Shown here one piece after another: positions 17,227 through 25,941 of a stretch of 64,000 nucleotides of DNA; position 1 is the stretch's first letter; each line of letters starts with the position of its first letter. Below the pieces are notes generated by a model that saw only the letters and a program-made list of their open reading frames with translations, was not told where the DNA came from and searched no databases. The stretch is from an uncultured Arsenicibacter sp. GTDB taxonomy: Bacteria; Bacteroidota; Bacteroidia; Cytophagales; Spirosomataceae. The position numbers were made by a program, and so were the translations under genes. The stretch is taken from contig NZ_CAMFHL010000007.1 in the NCBI RefSeq assembly GCF_945952095.1, forward strand, positions 1 to 64,000, written 5' to 3'.

Positions 17227-18147
17227 CTACTCCTGCGTGAGATTCCGGAAAATGCCTTCGAGCGAGCTGGCTTCCTGCCGCAGGCCGACGAGCGTCAGGC
17301 CACGGTCGGCAGCCAGGCGGAAGACCGCTGCCCGCAGATCGGTCCCGGCAATCGCCGTGATGCGGTAGTGGCCGTTGCCCAGCGCTTCTACCTGTTCGAT
17401 GCCGGTCAGTGAGGCAAGTACCTGTGGATCGGCCAGATCCTGCTCAAATTCCGCAACGACAACCGCTTTGTCTGCCGCTGATGACCGTAACTGGCTCAGT
17501 GCACCGTCGGCTACGATTTTTCCGCGGTTAATGATAATGACCCGGTCACACAGCGCTTCAACCTCCTGCATGATGTGCGTCGAGAACAAAACCGTTTTAT
17601 TGCGGCCTGCCTGCTTAATCACGTTCCGGATGTCGGCCAGCTGGTTGGGGTCAAGGCCGGTCGTGGGCTCATCGAGAACCAGCACTGCCGGATCGTGCAG
17701 GAGTGCCTGCGCCAGACCGACCCGCTGCCGGTAGCCTTTTGAGAGTTGACTGATTTTCTTACCCTGCTCGCGGGTTAAGCCCACCAGGTCGATCATGTCG
17801 GAAACCCGCTGCGTTAGTTTACCGCCGTTTAAGCCGTGCAGGCGGCCCGAAAAACGCAGAAATTCTTTGACGTACAGATCAAGGTACAATGGATTGTGTT
17901 CGGGCAGGTAGCCAATGTGCTGCCGGACCTCCATCGGCGATTTACTGACATCAAATCCTTCGACCATCACGGTGCCTTCCGTTGCGGGCAGATAGCCCGT
18001 CAGAATTTTCATGGTCGTGGACTTGCCGGCACCGTTAGGGCCCAGAAACCCGACGATTTCGCCGGCTTTCAGCGAAAAGGAAATCTGATCAACGGCGCGC
18101 TGCCCCGTTTCATATTGTTTGGTCAGTTGTGTGACCTCAATGGACAT
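17227..18147 (-). CDS. gldA: Gliding-motility ABC transporter ATP-binding protein GldA
   Basis: 306 aa. ABC ATPase with Walker A GPNGAGKST (36-44), signature LSKGY (135-139) and Walker B VLVLDEP (155-161), then the C-terminal domain of the ABC-2 export family. The text matches GldA, which pairs with GldF and GldG membrane subunits in the gliding apparatus of Bacteroidota: EGFDVSKSPMEVRQHIGYLPEHNPLYLDLYVKEFL. gldF and gldG are not in the window, so the specific name rests on sequence alone; a general ABC-2 exporter ATPase is the alternative. Confidence 0.8.
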   Translation of the reverse strand: MSIEVTQLTKQYETGQRAVDQISFSLKAGEIVGFLGPNGAGKSTTMKILTGYLPATEGTVMVEGFDVSKSPMEVRQHIGYLPEHNPLYLDLYVKEFLRFSGRLHGLNGGKLTQRVSDMIDLVGLTREQGKKISQLSKGYRQRVGLAQALLHDPAVLVLDEPTTGLDPNQLADIRNVIKQAGRNKTVLFSTHIMQEVEALCDRVIIINRGKIVADGALSQLRSSAADKAVVVAEFEQDLADPQVLASLTGIEQVEALGNGHYRITAIAGTDLRAAVFRLAADRGLTLVGLRQEASSLEGIFRNLTQE

Positions 18148-18424
18148 AGTAATCAGTTCGGTTTAAGATCAGAAATACGGCAGATAACCGGAAAGTGACC
18201 GGGACCTTTTACAAAATATCAGTGAAACACTACCTTACGAACGTACAAAAAACCGGAAACTATTTCTATTTTTAGCGTTTAAAGGCATTTTTGGTAAAGG
18301 TACGACGGAAAACCCATGATCTGAAAACGGGTTTCTGCTGCCTCTACATCAACGTTTTTCTATTCACATTAATTATTATAGTCCGGAACGTTTCTCACTT
18401 TCACGACACATACAAACTGAATTC

Positions 18425-20113
18425 ATGAGTACCTCCCTTTTTCGTAAAAAGTCAGTCAGGCAGGCTCTCGGCGATGCCGGAGACGGAAATTTAACAGAAG
18501 GCCATCCGGCAGAGAACGGTGGTTACGAAGACAAAAGCCTGGCAAAAGTACTGGGTGTCCGCGACCTTACCTCATTCGGGATTGCGGCTATTATCGGGGC
18601 AGGTATTTTCAGTACCATCGGCCGCGCGAGTGCCGACGGTGGTCCGGCAGTGTCGTTACTGTTTGTGTTCACGGCTATCGCCTGTGTATTTACGGCCCTC
18701 AGTTATGCGCAGTTTGCCTCGACGGTGCCGGTGAGTGGTAGTGCCTATACCTATGCGTATGTCTCGTTCGGGGAGATTTTTGCCTGGATCATTGGCTGGG
18801 CGCTTATTCTTGAATATGCCGTCAGTAACATGGTGGTTGCGATTTCGTGGTCCGAGTATTTTACGTCCATGCTCAAAGGCTTCGGGATAAACTTCCCCGG
18901 GTATCTGGCCACAGACTATGGTTCCGCGGCGGCAGCCTACAAAGCCGTTACCTCGGGTGAGGCCGTTGATGAAGGGGTAAAAGCACTGGCACAGGCGTAT
19001 GCAGCCGCTCCGGACCTGGGTAGCTTTAAACTGATCATGGACTTACCGGCCGGTATTATTACCGTGTTAATTACCGCTCTGGTATATACAGGTATCAAGG
19101 AATCGCGGACGGCAAGCAATATTCTGGTCGTGTTGAAACTGGCGGTAATCGGCCTTGTCATTCTGGCGGGTGCGTTTTACATAAAGCCGGACAACTGGTC
19201 GCCTTTCGCACCAAACGGGGTAAAGGGAGTCTTGAGCGGGGTTGCTTCCGTTTTCTTTGCGTTCATTGGCTTTGACTCGATTTCGACCACGGCCGAAGAG
19301 TGCCGGAATCCGCAGCGTGACTTGCCGCGGGCAATGATCTACTGCCTTGTTATCTGTACAGTACTGTATGTATTGATTACGCTGGTGCTGACCGGTATGG
19401 TCAATTACAAGGAGCTGGGTGTAGATGACCCGCTGGCGTATGTTTTCCAGAAGGTAGGACTAAACTTTATTGCCGGTGTCATTTCAGTGAGTGCTGTGGT
19501 TGCGATTACGAGTGCGCTGCTGGTGTATCAGCTGGGTCAGCCACGTATCTGGATGACCATGAGCCGCGACGGATTACTCTGGCCGAAATTCTCAAAGATT
19601 CACCCGAAATACAAAACACCTTCCTTTGCGACGATCATGACCGGTGCCATTGTGGCAATCCCGTCACTGTTCCTGGACATGCAGTTCTTCATCGACCTGA
19701 CGAGTGTCGGAACGTTCTTTGCCTTTATTCTGGTGTGTGGCGGTATTTTGTATCTGGATGCCAAAGGTATTTCACAGGAGTCGAAATTCCGGGTACCCTA
19801 CATCAACGGTAAGTTTATTGTCGGATTCGGGTTATTGATTGCACTGGCTTTTGCCATCAACTCCGGCAACTTTACCGGAATGATTGCCGAAAAACCGTTA
19901 ATGGCGTTTTTCTGGATCACATGGGCGGTGTTGTCGGTGCTGAGTTTCATGCATAATTTTTCGCTGTTGCCTATTCTGGGCATTCTGACAAACCTCTACC
20001 TGATGACCGAACTGGGCGTCAGCAACTGGCTGATTTTTGTCGTCTGGCTGATAATCGGACTAGTCATTTACTTCTCGTACGGGTATCGTCAGAGTAAACT
20101 GGCGCGTAAATAG
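18425..20113 (+). CDS. APC-family amino-acid permease
   Basis: 562 aa with about 12 membrane segments. The APC signature is clear: GVRDLTSFGIAAIIGAGIFSTIGRASADGGPAVSLLFVFTA in TM1-2, YAYVSFGEIFAWIIGWALILEYAV, FFAFIGFDSISTTAEECRNPQRDLPRAMI and later YQLGQPRIWMTMSRDGLLWP. This resembles YfnA/CAT-type cationic amino-acid transporters. An extra segment of ~60 residues (about 155-215, rich in Ala and Gly) lies between TM4 and TM5, as in other Bacteroidota members. Inner membrane; substrate not determined. Confidence 0.9.
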   Translation: MSTSLFRKKSVRQALGDAGDGNLTEGHPAENGGYEDKSLAKVLGVRDLTSFGIAAIIGAGIFSTIGRASADGGPAVSLLFVFTAIACVFTALSYAQFASTVPVSGSAYTYAYVSFGEIFAWIIGWALILEYAVSNMVVAISWSEYFTSMLKGFGINFPGYLATDYGSAAAAYKAVTSGEAVDEGVKALAQAYAAAPDLGSFKLIMDLPAGIITVLITALVYTGIKESRTASNILVVLKLAVIGLVILAGAFYIKPDNWSPFAPNGVKGVLSGVASVFFAFIGFDSISTTAEECRNPQRDLPRAMIYCLVICTVLYVLITLVLTGMVNYKELGVDDPLAYVFQKVGLNFIAGVISVSAVVAITSALLVYQLGQPRIWMTMSRDGLLWPKFSKIHPKYKTPSFATIMTGAIVAIPSLFLDMQFFIDLTSVGTFFAFILVCGGILYLDAKGISQESKFRVPYINGKFIVGFGLLIALAFAINSGNFTGMIAEKPLMAFFWITWAVLSVLSFMHNFSLLPILGILTNLYLMTELGVSNWLIFVVWLIIGLVIYFSYGYRQSKLARK

Positions 20114-20152
20114 ACCGTTCACGAAAGTTCCCCGTTTGTTAACCGGCTTTTA

Positions 20153-20183
20153 TTGCCGTTCGGTGAGTAAGTTGTTAGCTTTG
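20153..20183 (+). promoter_or_regulatory. Bacteroidota-type promoter (TTG - 20 nt - TAGCTTTG)
   Basis: TTG at 20153-20155 and TAGCTTTG at 20176-20183 are 20 nt apart, the classic spacing. The start point would be near 20190, giving a short leader before the ATG at 20207. Confidence 0.65.
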
Positions 20184-20206
20184 ATAAACGTATAGCCCCT
20201 GTTCAT

Positions 20207-20584
20207 ATGAATTTCATCTTACATCTACTCATTGATGCAGCCGTAATTTTCGGTCTTGCGTATGTAATGCCTCAGGTCGAGGTTAAAAATTTTACCAGCG
20301 CCTTACTGGTGGCTTTACTGCTGGCGGTTCTGAATTTTTTTCTGGGCTGGCTGATTTATTATCCGCTGCACCTGGTTACGTTCTTTCTGATGCCGTTTGT
20401 TGTACGGCTTGTCGTAACGGCACTTATACTGAAACTAGTGGATAAACTGATGTCCAGTTTTACGATTGCGGGATTCTGGCCGGCACTGGTCATCGCCCTT
20501 GCCGTCGCCCTTGCCGGCACACTGATCGACGAGTCACTGGCAAAGCCGGAGGTTGACGCGGCAACCGTTACGATGGTAAGGTAA
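20207..20584 (+). CDS. Small membrane protein of the phage-holin-4 (YvlD-like) family
   Basis: 125 aa with four predicted membrane segments (about 2-20, 28-50, 53-80, 88-108). The text FALTSALLVALLLAVLNFFLGWLIYYPLHLVTFFLMPFVVRL-type pattern fits the Phage_holin_4_2/YvlD family. Despite the name, these are usually chromosomal inner-membrane proteins of unknown role, and no phage genes lie nearby. It has its own promoter. Confidence 0.72.
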   Translation: MNFILHLLIDAAVIFGLAYVMPQVEVKNFTSALLVALLLAVLNFFLGWLIYYPLHLVTFFLMPFVVRLVVTALILKLVDKLMSSFTIAGFWPALVIALAVALAGTLIDESLAKPEVDAATVTMVR

Positions 20585-20595
20585 AGCTATTATCA

Positions 20596-20627
20596 GGATC
20601 AGCTGTAAGGCTGATCCTGTATCTTTG
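20596..20627 (+). promoter_or_regulatory. Hairpin overlapping a -7 promoter element TATCTTTG
   Basis: AGGATCAGC and GCTGATCCT form a 9-bp stem just after the holin-like gene. TATCTTTG at 20620-20627 fits TAnnTTTG and could start the glycosyltransferase transcript near 20634. No clear -33 element is seen. Confidence 0.4.
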
Positions 20628-20696
20628 TATACATACACGGGATAACTATCTATCTTGTGATAAAGGGCACCATAATTGCGTACCAGCAGCCAGACA

Positions 20697-21899
20697 ATGG
20701 GGAATCATCGAAAATACTGTGCTCCCCGAAGCGTAAGTTATCCACTCCAGGTTTTAGACGTATTCGCAGATATCTACGGAGAATACATCTATAAAAAACG
20801 CTCCCGTCCCGACACAGAGGATAGCGCTCCTGCTGTCTTACTGCTGACGTCCGGGCATTTGGGGGATGCACTGACGCTTTCCTACCTGTTTCCGTTTATT
20901 AAGGATCAGCTCCCCGGCTGCGTTATTGATGTAGTAGCGGGCAGTTGGTGCGACCCTATTCTGGTCAACAATCCGTACATCCGTAAAATCATTCATCTTA
21001 ACCATGCACTTACCAACCGGAGCCTGAAAAGTAAAGCGGCAAAATGGCGGGAACATTTCCGTACTACCCGCAGTGCAATCCGGGAGCTACAAAAAGAAGC
21101 GTATACTGTTTCCATAGACATCCGCTTTTCGAGTGCACCGATGCATTTTCTGCTCCCGTTTATTCAGGTTGGTAAAACGATTGGTTTTGGCTCACGCGGG
21201 CTGGGTGGCTGGCTGGATCATGAATACTTTTTACCGGATACGGAGTTTCATCATCTGGATGTGATTACGGACTTGTTGAAACCTGCGTCGGTACATGTAA
21301 GCCTGTCACAGATAAAGCCTTACTTCTACTTCCCTGAGTCAGCAGGCGATGCCCTTGCGTTAAAGCCGGGATCTGATAAGCCGCCAGGAAAACGGATTGT
21401 GCTGATTTGCCCCGAGAGTGGTTCGCCAAGCCATTTCCTGCCGGATGCATTCTGGCTGAAGTTAGCGCAACGGATACTGTCAGAAACAGATTGTAGGCTC
21501 ATAGTGTGCGGGCAACAGGCATCAACAAAGGAACTGGCCGCTAAAATGCAGGCAGAAATGCCTCGTTACGCGTCAGACATACAGGATACGGTTAACAGAT
21601 TAACGCTCTATGAACTGGCGGCATTAGCGTCAAAAGCGGCCGTAGCCGTTACGATTGATTCGCTGCCGGCCCATTTATGATCCGCGCTCTGCCCGACAGT
21701 CTCTTATTTTAACCACGGCGAAGGAGTACAGTTTTTCCCGATGAACGGGTATCCGGCATTACTGTTTCATAACCACCGGAAGAGTGAGCACGTCGATTTT
21801 GTCAGAAAGGACTTTACCCGTTCCTATGTAACGGCGTTTGACGAAACCGTTATCGATGACTCCATGATCTGGATCCGGCAGCTTGTTGCCGGCACTTAA
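20697..21899 (+). pseudogene. Family 9 glycosyltransferase (heptosyltransferase-like), interrupted by in-frame TGA
   Basis: The reading frame encodes a GT9 protein of ~400 aa of the LPS heptosyltransferase type: LLLTSGHLGDALTLSYLFPFIK near the N-terminus, VCPESGSPSHFLPDAFWLKLAQRIL in the donor domain and ALASKAAVAVTIDSLPAHL before the break. TGA at 21678-21680 stops it, but the same frame continues with a convincing C-terminus (SALCPTVSYFNHGEGVQFFP and on to TAA at 21897). This is one nonsense codon, not a frameshift; GGA (Gly) to TGA would explain it. The loss covers the conserved region after SLPAHL, so activity is doubtful unless the stop is a sequence error. ATG 20697 is chosen; a TTG at 20676 is possible. 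rfaE2 lies 1 kb away, which fits heptose use. Confidence 0.8.
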
Positions 21900-21943
21900 C
21901 TAAAAAGCCCCGCTACGGATCCGTAGCGGGGCTTTTTAGTTAA
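21896..21943. terminator. 48-nt perfect palindrome, bidirectional terminator
   Basis: The whole segment is self-complementary, with a core AAAAAGCCCCGCTACG / CGTAGCGGGGCTTTTT and a centre GGATCC. It contains the TAA of the glycosyltransferase frame and lies 10 nt before the stop of the convergent metallopeptidase, so it can terminate both strands. Confidence 0.9.
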
Positions 21944-21953
21944 TGAGCTGCAC

Positions 21954-22643
21954 TTAATCGCTCCGGCGGCTGGCACCCATCAGAATGCTGACGTAGTACA
22001 GCAACGTGGCCAGAGAGCCTACAGCGGCAACCACGTAGGTCATAGCGGCCCACCAGAGAGCATCTTTCGCGTAGCCATATTCGCGTTGGGTAACCACACC
22101 GCGGTTTTGTACCCAGGCCAGTGCCCGGCGGCTGGCATCAAACTCAACCGGCAGGGTGATGAAGCTGAACAGGGTCGTTACCGCAAACAAGGCCACGCCA
22201 ATTGCCAGCGGAATAGTAGTGGTGTTAATCAGCAGGATACCGCCGAGAATAACCCACTGCATCCATTGCGATGAAATGGTCAGGAACGGTACCATGGCCG
22301 AACGGAATTGCAGTGGGCCGTAAGCTGTTGCATGCTGAACGGCGTGGCCGCACTCGTGGGCCGCTACCGCCGCTGCCGCTACCGAACGACCGTAATACAC
22401 ATCGGCACTCAGGTTTACCGTTTTGTCCTGCGGGTTATAGTGGTCGGTCAGCATACCTTCTACCGAAAGCACGCGGACGTCATAAATACCGTTTTCCTGG
22501 AGCATCTTCTGGGCGATCTCAGCCCCGCTCAGGCCATTGGCCAGCCCGATCTGTGAATACTCGTTGAATTTACTCTTTAACCGCCAGCTGACGATCCAGC
22601 TAACGATCATGACAATTATGCCAATTAAATAAGCACCAGCCAT
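21954..22643 (-). CDS. Membrane zinc metallopeptidase (YugP-like)
   Basis: 229 aa. It has a membrane segment at 4-20, the zinc motif H96-E-C-G-H100 (AAHECGHAVQH) and two or three C-terminal membrane spans (about 118-165 and 200-222). This is the neutral zinc metallopeptidase family PF04298 (YugP type), usual length. It is expected in the inner membrane; no substrate is established. It stands alone between a bidirectional terminator and the rfaE2 gene. Confidence 0.88.
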   Translation of the reverse strand: MAGAYLIGIIVMIVSWIVSWRLKSKFNEYSQIGLANGLSGAEIAQKMLQENGIYDVRVLSVEGMLTDHYNPQDKTVNLSADVYYGRSVAAAAVAAHECGHAVQHATAYGPLQFRSAMVPFLTISSQWMQWVILGGILLINTTTIPLAIGVALFAVTTLFSFITLPVEFDASRRALAWVQNRGVVTQREYGYAKDALWWAAMTYVVAAVGSLATLLYYVSILMGASRRSD

Positions 22644-22772
22644 ATTTTTATCTTCTTTTTAGGGTTGCAGTTAATGGTTGAAAAGTTGATTACTGCTTAC
22701 AAATAAAACAATTGTTCGCCAGAAAACGTCCCAAACCGGCGTCCGTTTACATACCTTAACAACCGCTCAACC

Positions 22773-23252
22773 CTAAAAACTGTTCTTAATCCGGTCAATG
22801 AGGGCGGTTGTTGAGTAGCCTTTCACCAGGGAAATGGTCTGAACACTACCACCGTTGGCAATGACAAAGTCGGCCCCCACAATGGTATCGACGGTGTAAT
22901 CATCACCTTTCACCAGAATATCGGGGCGAACGGTTTCAATGAGTTCTTTAGGGGTCGGCTCGTCGAAAAGCGTTACCACATCGATAAACGAAAGGGCAGC
23001 CATCAGCCGCGCCCGGGCATACTCATTTACGACCGGCCGCAGCGGGCCTTTGATACGGCTGACAGACGCATCGGTGTTGAGGCCAAGCACCAGTTTATCG
23101 CCCAGCTGGCGGGCTTTTTCAAGGTAATCAATGTGGCCGAGGTGAACAATGTCAAAGCAGCCATTGGTAAAGACTACGTTAAGGCCGTCGCGGTGCCATT
23201 GTGCTACCTGCTCAACGGCTTCCGGGCGGGTGAGAATTTTGGTTTCCGTCAT
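22773..23252 (-). CDS. rfaE2: D-glycero-beta-D-manno-heptose 1-phosphate adenylyltransferase
   Basis: 159 aa. It activates heptose 1-phosphate to ADP-heptose for LPS core synthesis. The nucleotidyltransferase motif FTNGCFDIVHLGH (28-40) and the conserved KGPLRPVVNEYARARLMAAL and ILVKGDDYTVDTIVG blocks match the separate (RfaE2/HldE C-domain) form. The kinase half is not in the window. It starts 11 nt after the stop of the UPF0104 membrane gene, so the two are co-transcribed. The interrupted GT9 gene 1 kb away would use its product. Confidence 0.92.
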   Translation of the reverse strand: MTETKILTRPEAVEQVAQWHRDGLNVVFTNGCFDIVHLGHIDYLEKARQLGDKLVLGLNTDASVSRIKGPLRPVVNEYARARLMAALSFIDVVTLFDEPTPKELIETVRPDILVKGDDYTVDTIVGADFVIANGGSVQTISLVKGYSTTALIDRIKNSF

Positions 23253-23263
23253 CGGAGAAAAGG

Positions 23264-24322
23264 TTAAATGCCGGTATTCACTGACGAGTTTTCCAGAATA
23301 GGGTCGGCCTTGCGGGGAGCTTTCAGCATCACCACAACAAAGCTGATACCGCCGAGAAGCAGGACCGAAATGGTCTGTACGGCCCAGACAAACGTAGCTA
23401 ATAAACCGCCGTCTTTACTGTCGAGACCATAAAGTACAAGCACACTGCCAACCAGAATCTGAAACGAGCCGGTACCGCCGGGGGTAGGGGTGGCCATCCC
23501 GATAGAGCCTACTACCAGAAAGGTTAACCCCGCGAGTAAGCCCAAATGACTGGTTTGCGGAATCGCAAAGAACAGGATGTATGACATCAGGTAGTATGTT
23601 GTCCAGATCAGTACCGTATGGAACACAAACAGTCCCGGATTTTTCAGCTTCCGCACGCTGGTCAGTCCCTCGAGCAGGCCAATCGCAAATTTTTCAATTT
23701 TCTGGTAGAATGGTTTCTGCCGCAGCACTTCCTTATATTTCTGAAAAAGAACCCACGTAACAAGTGCCATGCCCAGCAGGCCGCCGGCCAGATACAGCAG
23801 CACCGGCGAACTACCGGCAGGTTTACTGTTGCCTCCACCTAATTTAGCCGAGAAAAAATCGATAAAAAACGTACTGAGCCGCTCAAACTCGAGCAGGAAA
23901 GTAGCGCCCAGCAGTAAAAGCAGCATCAACACGTCGATAATGCGTTCGGCCACAACGGTACCGAAACTCACATTGACCGGCACATGCTCCAGCCGGTTGA
24001 GCGTACCGCAGCGCGTTACCTCACCCAGACGTGGGACAAGGGTATTGGCAAAGTAACCCGTCAGAACGGCCAGAAATGCGTTGCTGCCGGTTGGTTTGTA
24101 GCCGACCGGTTCCATCAGCATACGCCAGCGGAGCGCGCGGCTATAGTGCGCAACAATGGTAAGCGCGCCCGACAGCAGGACAACACGGTAATCGGCCTGC
24201 TGAAACCGTTCGACAATTTCGTCGACACGGATACCGCTGTACGTGAAAAATAACCAGAGCAGACCAACTGCCAGGCCGAGTGATATCAGAAGCTTGAGGA
24301 TGCTTTTCAGATCAAATGTCAT
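23264..24322 (-). CDS. UPF0104 / lysylphosphatidylglycerol synthase-like membrane protein
   Basis: 352 aa from the ATG at 24322. The frame opens at 24409, but the extra residues look unlike a start, and MTFDLKSILKLLISLGLAVGLLW begins a proper first membrane span. About eight membrane segments are visible. Text such as GYFANTLVPRLGEVTRCGTL and PTPGGTGSFQILVG is typical of the UPF0104/LPG_synthase_TM family. Such proteins are found near envelope biosynthesis genes, and some are lipid flippases; it has no soluble aminoacyl-transfer domain. Operon with rfaE2. Confidence 0.85.
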   Translation of the reverse strand: MTFDLKSILKLLISLGLAVGLLWLFFTYSGIRVDEIVERFQQADYRVVLLSGALTIVAHYSRALRWRMLMEPVGYKPTGSNAFLAVLTGYFANTLVPRLGEVTRCGTLNRLEHVPVNVSFGTVVAERIIDVLMLLLLLGATFLLEFERLSTFFIDFFSAKLGGGNSKPAGSSPVLLYLAGGLLGMALVTWVLFQKYKEVLRQKPFYQKIEKFAIGLLEGLTSVRKLKNPGLFVFHTVLIWTTYYLMSYILFFAIPQTSHLGLLAGLTFLVVGSIGMATPTPGGTGSFQILVGSVLVLYGLDSKDGGLLATFVWAVQTISVLLLGGISFVVVMLKAPRKADPILENSSVNTGI

Positions 24323-24390
24323 AACAAAAGGGGCGTCAGCCCGTCGGATAAACAAAGAGGGTAAGCAGTGAACGATGTTAATACAAGAAA

Positions 24391-24426
24391 AAGCCAAACC
24401 CCGTTGCAAAGTAACAGGGTTTGGCC
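24391..24426 (-). terminator. Terminator of the panC-panD unit
   Basis: GCCAAACCC and GGGTTTGGC form a stem with a short loop. On the minus strand it is followed by a T-rich run (TTTTTCTTGTATT), 40 nt after the panD stop. Confidence 0.8.
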
Positions 24427-24467
24427 AAATCTGTCGCGTTAATATTTCTGAGCGGAACGAATCCGGG

Positions 24468-24821
24468 CTACCCCTTTACCAGCCGGTTATTTTCATCGGG
24501 GAAAACTACGGTTGGCTTATGCGAGCGGGCTTCTTCCGGTGTCATCATGCCATAAGCGATAATAATCACGATATCACCGACCTGAGCCCGCCGGGCGGCT
24601 GCGCCGTTGAGGCAGATAATTCCCGAACCCCGTTCCCCTTTGATAACATAGGTAATCAGTCGTTCGCCGTTGTTGTTGTTGACGATGTGAACCTGTTCAT
24701 TTTCCAGGAGTCCGGCGGCGTCCATTAAATCCTCGTCGATGGTAATACTTCCGACGTAATTCAACTCTGCCTGTGTAACCTTAACCCGGTGCAGTTTTGA
24801 TTTCAGTACGTTAAGAAACAT
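24468..24821 (-). CDS. panD: Aspartate 1-decarboxylase
   Basis: 117 aa. PanD makes beta-alanine from aspartate for pantothenate and CoA. The proenzyme self-cleaves between Gly24 and Ser25 (YVGSITID) to make the pyruvoyl group. Lys9, Tyr58-equivalent region (ITYVIKGERGSG) and NGAAARRAQVGDIVIIIAYG are conserved. It lies 95 nt after panC on the same strand and is followed by a terminator. Confidence 0.96.
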   Translation of the reverse strand: MFLNVLKSKLHRVKVTQAELNYVGSITIDEDLMDAAGLLENEQVHIVNNNNGERLITYVIKGERGSGIICLNGAAARRAQVGDIVIIIAYGMMTPEEARSHKPTVVFPDENNRLVKG

Positions 24822-24916
24822 GATTTGTTGTAGTTGGCGCGCAAAGGTAATGTAAAATCAGGCGCTCACCTGCATGCCGTCAGAACAGTAAACCACGTCC
24901 TGCGGGTTCCATTGTC

Positions 24917-25759
24917 TTAAAACACTAAATTATCAATTAACCGGACATTGCCCAGATGGGCGGCGATGCAGATCGCGGTCTGGCCGGGAGCCTGCACTTC
25001 GGGGGCCGGTTGCAGCGTATCCGCATTGGCTACCTCTACATACTCCAGGGTGAAGCCGGGACGCTGGCTGAAAAAGCCCGTAACCGATGCTTTGGCCAGG
25101 CTCGGGCTCTGGCCTTCGGCCATCAGCTCATGAGCCATGGTAAGGGCTTCGAAGAGAGCCGGGGCAGCAGCACGGTCTTCCGGTGAAAGCAGCCGGTTAC
25201 GCGATGACATCGCCAGCCCGTCGGCCTCGCGGACCGTATCGCACCGGATCAGTTCGACCGGGAAGCTCAGGTCACGGACCAGACACCGGATGACGGCTAC
25301 CTGCTGGAGATCTTTCTGGCCGAAATAGGCTTTATCGGGCTGAATCAGATTGAACAGTTTGGCCACCACAATGCCGACGCCGTTGAAATGCCCTGGCCGG
25401 AAAGCACCTTCCATAACGTTTTCCAGATCGCCGAAATTTATCCTCAGCCTTGCCTGCTCGCTGTACATTTCCTGTGCAGACGGCGCAAAAACAAGGTCAC
25501 AGCCGGCGGCTTCCAGCATCTGCTGATCAGCTTCCAGCGTACGCGGGTACCGTGCCAGATCGTCGGGATTATTAAACTGAATAGGGTTCACAAAAACACT
25601 GCAAACCACAAGATCGCATTCGTGGCGGGCACGGGTTACCAGGGCAATATGGCCTTCGTGCAAGGCACCCATCGTCGGGACAAGGCCAATCCGCTGGCCG
25701 GCTGCCTGAGCTGTGCGTATGTGTTGCCGGAGGTCGTATACCGTATGAACTGTGAGCAT
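24917..25759 (-). CDS. panC: Pantoate-beta-alanine ligase
   Basis: 280 aa. PanC joins pantoate and beta-alanine with ATP. The nucleotidyltransferase motif PTMGALHEGH (28-37), FNNPDDLARYPRT, YFGQKDLQQVAVI and MSSRNRLLS are all present. Cytosolic. It is the first gene of panC-panD and diverges from the GT5 gene; the 180-nt gap should hold both promoters. Confidence 0.96.
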   Translation of the reverse strand: MLTVHTVYDLRQHIRTAQAAGQRIGLVPTMGALHEGHIALVTRARHECDLVVCSVFVNPIQFNNPDDLARYPRTLEADQQMLEAAGCDLVFAPSAQEMYSEQARLRINFGDLENVMEGAFRPGHFNGVGIVVAKLFNLIQPDKAYFGQKDLQQVAVIRCLVRDLSFPVELIRCDTVREADGLAMSSRNRLLSPEDRAAAPALFEALTMAHELMAEGQSPSLAKASVTGFFSQRPGFTLEYVEVANADTLQPAPEVQAPGQTAICIAAHLGNVRLIDNLVF

Positions 25760-25864
25760 GTTGTCAAGTGTAAGTTCGGGGTCAAAGGTCGGGACAACAT
25801 CCCCGTTTTACAAACACTACCGGATAAATCATGCCGTGCAGGCAATCTTTTTGCACATTTCTTA

Positions 25865-25895
25865 TTGAAATACGAGAAAAAATTGTATAATTTTG
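25865..25895 (+). promoter_or_regulatory. Bacteroidota-type promoter (TTG - 20 nt - TAATTTTG)
   Basis: TTG at 25865-25867 and TAATTTTG at 25888-25895 have the ideal 20-nt spacing. Start near 25902, about 40 nt before the ATG of the GT5 gene. Confidence 0.7.
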
Positions 25896-25941
25896 CAAGT
25901 TTTTTAGGTCAAGCGTTTGGACTTTTTCCCTCCCATTGTCT

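Noticed and set aside
20207..20584. Prophage remnant because of the holin-family name
   Set aside because: The YvlD/Phage_holin_4_2 family is mostly chromosomal, and no other phage gene is nearby.
21678..21680. TGA as selenocysteine in the glycosyltransferase
   Set aside because: GT9 enzymes have no selenocysteine at this place, and no SECIS-like hairpin or sel genes were seen. A nonsense change or sequence error is simpler.
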